A stretch of 61,772 bases of DNA. Source: Leclercia adecarboxylata. Lineage in GTDB: Bacteria; Pseudomonadota; Gammaproteobacteria; Enterobacterales; Enterobacteriaceae. Below, in pieces: positions 58,012 through 61,772 of the stretch. A model generated the notes under the pieces. It did no database searches. It was not told the origin of the DNA and worked only from the letters and a program-made list of their open reading frames with translations. Location of the stretch: the NCBI GenBank assembly GCA_002360945.1, contig DERO01000052.1, forward strand, positions 1 through 61,772, read 5' to 3'. Position numbers and translations under genes: made by a program. How positions within the stretch are numbered: the stretch's first letter is position 1; the number at the start of each line of letters is the position of its first letter.

Positions 58012-58106
58012 AAGTTACCTTTTGTCTTGCACAGCGACAGGTTTCATTGTGAGGGGAGGGGCGGTGAGATGCAAATCGGGCTGCCAGTGGCAGCCCGTGG
58101 GTCGTA

Positions 58107-59321
58107 TTACTGATGGTATCCGCCGAGGAAGCGTCCGAAGCGGCTGATGGCCATCTCCAGCTCATCCTCACGCGGCAGCGTAACGATGCGCACATGGTCC
58201 GGCCACGGCCAGTTAAACGCCGTACCCTGTACCAGCAGCACTTTTTCCTGCAGCAGGAAGTCGAGCACCATCTTCTGGTCGTCAAAGATGTTGAAGCGTT
58301 TGATATCGATTTTCGGGAACATATAGAGCGCGCCGTTTGGCTTCACGCAGGAGACGCCCGGAATATCGTTAATCAGTTCCCATGCGCGTTGACGCTGCTC
58401 ATACAGACGCCCGCCAGGCACGATAAATTCACTGATGCTCTGATAGCCGCCCAATGCCGTCTGGATCGCGTGCTGGGCAGGTACGTTGGCGCACAGGCGC
58501 ATCGAGGCCAGCATCTCCAGACCTTCGATATAGCCTCTGGCGTGTTTCTTCGGCCCGTTCAGCACCATCCAGCCCTGACGGAAACCGGCGACACGGTAGG
58601 TTTTCGACAGGCCGTTAAAGGTCACGGTCAGCAGATCCGGTGCCAGTGCGGCGATGCAGTGATGCTGCGCCGCGTCGTACAGAATTTTGTCGTAGATTTC
58701 GTCCGCGAAGATGATCAGGTTATGCTGGCGGGCCAGCTCGACAATCTCCAGCAGCAGCTCTTTGGAATAGACGGCGCCGGTCGGGTTGTTCGGGTTGATG
58801 ATGACGATCCCACGAGTACGCGGGGTAATTTTGGCGCGAATGTCATCCAGGTCCGGGAACCAGTCAGCCGATTCATCACACAGGTAATGCACCGCTTTAC
58901 CGCTGGAGAGGGATACCGCTGCGGTCCAGAGCGGGTAGTCCGGAGCCGGCACCAGCATTTCGTCACCGCTGTTCAGCAGGGCTTGCATCGCCTGGACGAT
59001 CAGCTCGGAAACACCGTTACCAATGTAGATATCTTCCACAGTCACATCGCGCATGCCCTGCGCCTGATAGTGCTGCATGATAGCTTTACGGGCGGAGTAG
59101 AGACCTTTGGAGTCGCTGTAGCCTTGCGCCGTCGGCAGGTTGCGGATCACATCAACCAGAATTTCATCCGGTGCATCAAAACCAAATGGCGCCGGGTTGC
59201 CGATATTGAGCTTAAGAACTTTATTACCTTCTTCTTCGAGACGTTTTGCCTCTTTAAGAACCGGGCCACGAATGTCGTAACAAACGTTATCTAACTTGCT
59301 GGATTTTTCGATGGGTGACAT
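58107..59321 (-). CDS. alaA: AlaA, glutamate-pyruvate aminotransferase
   Basis: The 404-residue class I PLP aminotransferase makes alanine from pyruvate and glutamate. The PLP lysine is in GLSKTYRVAGFRQGW. NPNNPTGAVY and FADEIYDKILYD are the other cofactor contacts. The protein is one residue shorter than K-12 AlaA. It diverges from lrhA across a long intergenic region. Confidence 0.97.
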   Translation of the reverse strand: MSPIEKSSKLDNVCYDIRGPVLKEAKRLEEEGNKVLKLNIGNPAPFGFDAPDEILVDVIRNLPTAQGYSDSKGLYSARKAIMQHYQAQGMRDVTVEDIYIGNGVSELIVQAMQALLNSGDEMLVPAPDYPLWTAAVSLSSGKAVHYLCDESADWFPDLDDIRAKITPRTRGIVIINPNNPTGAVYSKELLLEIVELARQHNLIIFADEIYDKILYDAAQHHCIAALAPDLLTVTFNGLSKTYRVAGFRQGWMVLNGPKKHARGYIEGLEMLASMRLCANVPAQHAIQTALGGYQSISEFIVPGGRLYEQRQRAWELINDIPGVSCVKPNGALYMFPKIDIKRFNIFDDQKMVLDFLLQEKVLLVQGTAFNWPWPDHVRIVTLPREDELEMAISRFGRFLGGYHQ

Positions 59322-60268
59322 GAATCTTTAACCTTTTCGCTGTTATTGCTACTTCCTGCCGTGGAAGTCAGCACGAAACAATGTACTCCTCGCTTGGCCG
59401 ATTTTGAAGCGTCGGCAGAAGAAGATTTCGTTCATCATCCGAAAGCGTCATTGAAGTTTTTAACTGTTTTTTAAGTTTGGTTACATTTAATGGGCCATAT
59501 TTTGATTGTTATTTGGTGATTTATTTTGGTTGTTGCGTATTAAAATGGATTTTACGCTGTAAAAAAGCCGCGTATTGAGTGACTTACGGTGACAATGCTA
59601 CTGTTTCCTTCAGGAACCTTTCGTAAAAGCTGAATGAAATGCAGTAGCGTTTACTTACCTGCCTCTTTAAATAAAGGTTGCCCGTGTGAAATTACTGTTA
59701 AGTATAATTAATCATTAAGGTCTGGTTGAATTATTAGTTATTTCCAAATAAAGGCGAAATCGCAACTTTCGTTAATATAAATAAAATTAGTTTAGCGAGT
59801 TATCACTCAGGTTAAATCACTGAAAACGCAATAAGGCTTATAAATAAAAAGGTTTTAGGGTAAGATGTGTCCGGGTTTAGCGATGATAGATACCAGGCCA
59901 CTTAGGGCCTTGATACCTGGACCTTTAAGAGTTTATTGTTATTGCTGGAATTATCTCTGCCTTGAGAAGTTAAGCGACACCATTGCTGCTTAACCTGTAC
60001 TGCGATAAAGTTGACGTTGGGGATGCATCTTCTTTAATGGAATTTACATCATCCGGCAAACATCTATATATCTCGATCGCTTTTGAGAATAAAAATATCG
60101 TCAGATAAGCTGTTTCTGACCCCTGATATACCCAGCACAATTACATTATGCAGGCACACTGCCAGACCGGGACGTCAGAAGATTTTGTTCAGAAGGAACT
60201 GTATTACTTTTACGCACACAGCTTAAACCTGGGGCAGCTCCGTATGAGCAACCTGTAAGTGAAAAGAT
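59322..60268. other. long alaA-lrhA divergent intergenic region
   Basis: This 947-bp, AT-rich gap has no gene I can support. It must contain the alaA promoter near 59322 and the lrhA promoter with its long untranslated leader, as in E. coli. An imperfect hairpin lies at about 59888-59924 (ACCAGGCC, then TAGGGCCTTG and ACCTGG). A small RNA or a riboregulatory leader cannot be excluded. Confidence 0.55.
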
Positions 60269-61207
60269 ATGATTAATGCAAATCGTCCGATACTGAATCT
60301 CGACCTCGATCTGCTGAGAACCTTTGTGGCGGTCGCCGATCTGAACACCTTTGCTGCTGCTGCGGCCGCTGTTTGCCGTACCCAATCCGCGGTCAGTCAA
60401 CAAATGCAACGACTGGAACAACTGGTGGGTAAAGAGCTTTTCGCCCGTCATGGTCGCAATAAGCTGTTAACTGAACACGGAATTCAGCTGCTGGGTTACG
60501 CCAGAAAAATCCTGCGCTTCAATGATGAAGCATGTACATCTTTAATGTTTAGTAATCTGCAGGGTGTCTTAACCTTAGGCGCGTCTGATGAATCGGCCGA
60601 TACCATTCTGCCGTTCCTGCTCAACCGTATTAGTTCGGTTTATCCGAAGCTTGCGCTGGACGTGCGGGTAAAACGCAATGCCTTTATGGTCGATATGCTG
60701 CAGGAGCAGGAGGTTGATCTGGTGGTGACGACCCATCGCACCGGCCAGTTTGAAAGCCTGACGCTGCGTACCTCACCGACGCACTGGTACTGCGCCGCAG
60801 AATTTTCACTGCAGCGCGGCGAGCCGGTTCCGCTGGTGCTGCTGGACGATCCCAGCCCGTTCCGCGACATCGTACTGGCCACGCTTAACGCTGCCAACGT
60901 GCCATGGCGACTCGCCTATGTGGCCTCCACGCTGCCTGCGGTTCGCGCAGCAGTGAAAGCGGGGCTTGGCGTGACGGCTCGCCCAGTTGAGATGATGAGT
61001 CCGGATTTACGGGTATTGGGGAAAGCGGATGGTTTGCCTGCGTTGCCGGATACGGAATATATGCTGTGTCACAACCCGCTCAGCAACAACGAACTGGCGA
61101 AGACCATTTTTGACGCCATGGAAAACTATGACAACCCCTGGCAGTACAATAATGTTACCCCGGAAGGGGGGGACGACTCCCTGGTGATTGAGCGCGATTT
61201 CGAGTAA
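60269..61207 (+). CDS. lrhA: LrhA, LysR-type regulator of motility and chemotaxis
   Basis: The 312-residue LysR-type protein has an N-terminal winged HTH ([38 protein letters not shown]) and a C-terminal co-inducer domain (about 95-290). In E. coli LrhA represses flhDC, fimE and rpoS translation. GTGAAAAG precedes the ATG. The acidic tail ([17 protein letters not shown]) is as expected for the enteric protein. Confidence 0.97.
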   Translation: MINANRPILNLDLDLLRTFVAVADLNTFAAAAAAVCRTQSAVSQQMQRLEQLVGKELFARHGRNKLLTEHGIQLLGYARKILRFNDEACTSLMFSNLQGVLTLGASDESADTILPFLLNRISSVYPKLALDVRVKRNAFMVDMLQEQEVDLVVTTHRTGQFESLTLRTSPTHWYCAAEFSLQRGEPVPLVLLDDPSPFRDIVLATLNAANVPWRLAYVASTLPAVRAAVKAGLGVTARPVEMMSPDLRVLGKADGLPALPDTEYMLCHNPLSNNELAKTIFDAMENYDNPWQYNNVTPEGGDDSLVIERDFE

Positions 61208-61244
61208 ACGAATCCCTAATAATCTGATAACAATTGTCGCAACG

Positions 61245-61290
61245 AAAAAGAACCACTGTGGCTGATGACCAGCAAAGTGGTTCTTTTTTT
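61245..61290 (+). terminator. lrhA terminator
   Basis: AAAAAGAACCACT pairs with AGTGGTTCTTTTT across a 17-base loop, followed by TT. It ends lrhA transcription before the next operon. Confidence 0.88.
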
Positions 61291-61772
61291 GCATCTGCAC
61301 CCATGCAGTTTACCTTAAGCGTTTAACAATCTTCTTGCTTATCAATTTGATAGTGCTCAACTCCGCAGTGCAATTCCGTTCTCCCGCTTCTGTATAATGT
61401 CAATGGGCATGTTAAAAAAGCAGCAAAGATGTTGCCGTTTTTTTGATTGAATTAACAAAAGCGTGTCACAGATCAAGAAAATACTCCTCTTTGGGGGGAG
61501 GAATCGGTGGCAAATCCTGTCAAAATAGGCGGGTAATCTTTGTGTTAGATCACTACGGACTCGATTCAACACCCATACGCCGGAACGCGCCTCACCGTTT
61601 TTGAGGGTAAAGGGCATTAAATGTTAATGAAGTTCGAACAATGTAATCTAATGTGAAGAAACTTTTGTTAAAGTTGACAAAAGGTTATAGAAAGGAGTAA
61701 AAAACCACATCATTTTGCTGTCTATGTCTCATTTTTCGACAGTTAGTGTACGGTTATTTGTTCCTCCCCATG
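61291..61772 (+). promoter_or_regulatory. likely upstream/leader region of the nuo operon
   Basis: In E. coli nuoA follows lrhA with a long leader. This 482-bp AT-rich stretch shows no gene. GTTGACAAAAGGTTATAGAAAGGAG near 61671-61695 has a TTGACA -35-like element. The window ends at CCCCATG; whether this ATG is the nuoA start cannot be decided. The open minus-strand frame 61357-61617 has no support. Confidence 0.45.

Noticed and set aside
58113..59294. Plus-strand open frame of 393 codons
   Set aside because: Antisense shadow of alaA; Asp/Val/Arg/His-rich translation without domain motifs.

Overview
The window is chromosomal DNA of an enteric gammaproteobacterium in the Enterobacter/Lelliottia/Leclercia/Citrobacter neighbourhood of the Enterobacteriaceae. 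About 47 genes are close matches, in order and in length, to the Escherichia coli K-12 block that runs from yfdC/argW to lrhA, including fadL, fadIJ, aroC, fabB, purF, hisJQMP and pta-ackA. The coding DNA is moderately GC-rich. The genus cannot be fixed from the sequence alone.

Region 1 (1-6711) is an accessory type I secretion locus. It holds the 3' end of a very large, acidic, Asp-Ala-repeat surface adhesin, then its TolC-like outer-membrane protein, a LapB/BapC-like ABC exporter with a degenerate C39-like domain, and an HlyD-like adaptor. The order matches bapABCD of Salmonella. A strong bidirectional terminator closes it.

Region 2 (6712-11680) is a mosaic of small insertions: a yaiL gene, an isochorismatase-type hydrolase, a small exported protein, and a short AT-rich genomic island at the tRNA-Arg(CCT) gene argW. 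The island is flanked by a near-perfect 23/24-nt direct repeat of the argW 3' end. It carries one orphan membrane/coiled-coil gene of unknown function and a decayed IS3-family element with an amber stop in its transposase. No integrase remains. This is the most likely place for something undescribed.

Region 3 (11755-61207) is the conserved core. Lipid genes come first: mlaA, fadL, yfcZ and fadIJ with FadR operators. Next are sixA and smrB, then prmB-aroC-mepA-yfcA-epmC-yfcL, mnmC and fabB (FadR and FabR sites). Then follow yfcJ, flk, pdxB-usg-truA-dedA-accD-folC-dedD-cvpA-purF (PurR site) and ubiX. The basic amino-acid transporter genes argT/hisJQMP have sigma-54 and NtrC-like elements. After these come a GNAT gene, yfcH, folX, yfcG, yfcF, yfcE, yfcD, pta-ackA, yfbV, yfbU, hxpA, yfbS, yfbR, alaA and lrhA.

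Relative to K-12 the yfc fimbrial cluster (between sixA and smrB), yfdF and yfcC are absent. The window ends in what should be the upstream region of the nuo operon. Three REP-type elements and two copies of another short dispersed repeat lie between genes.
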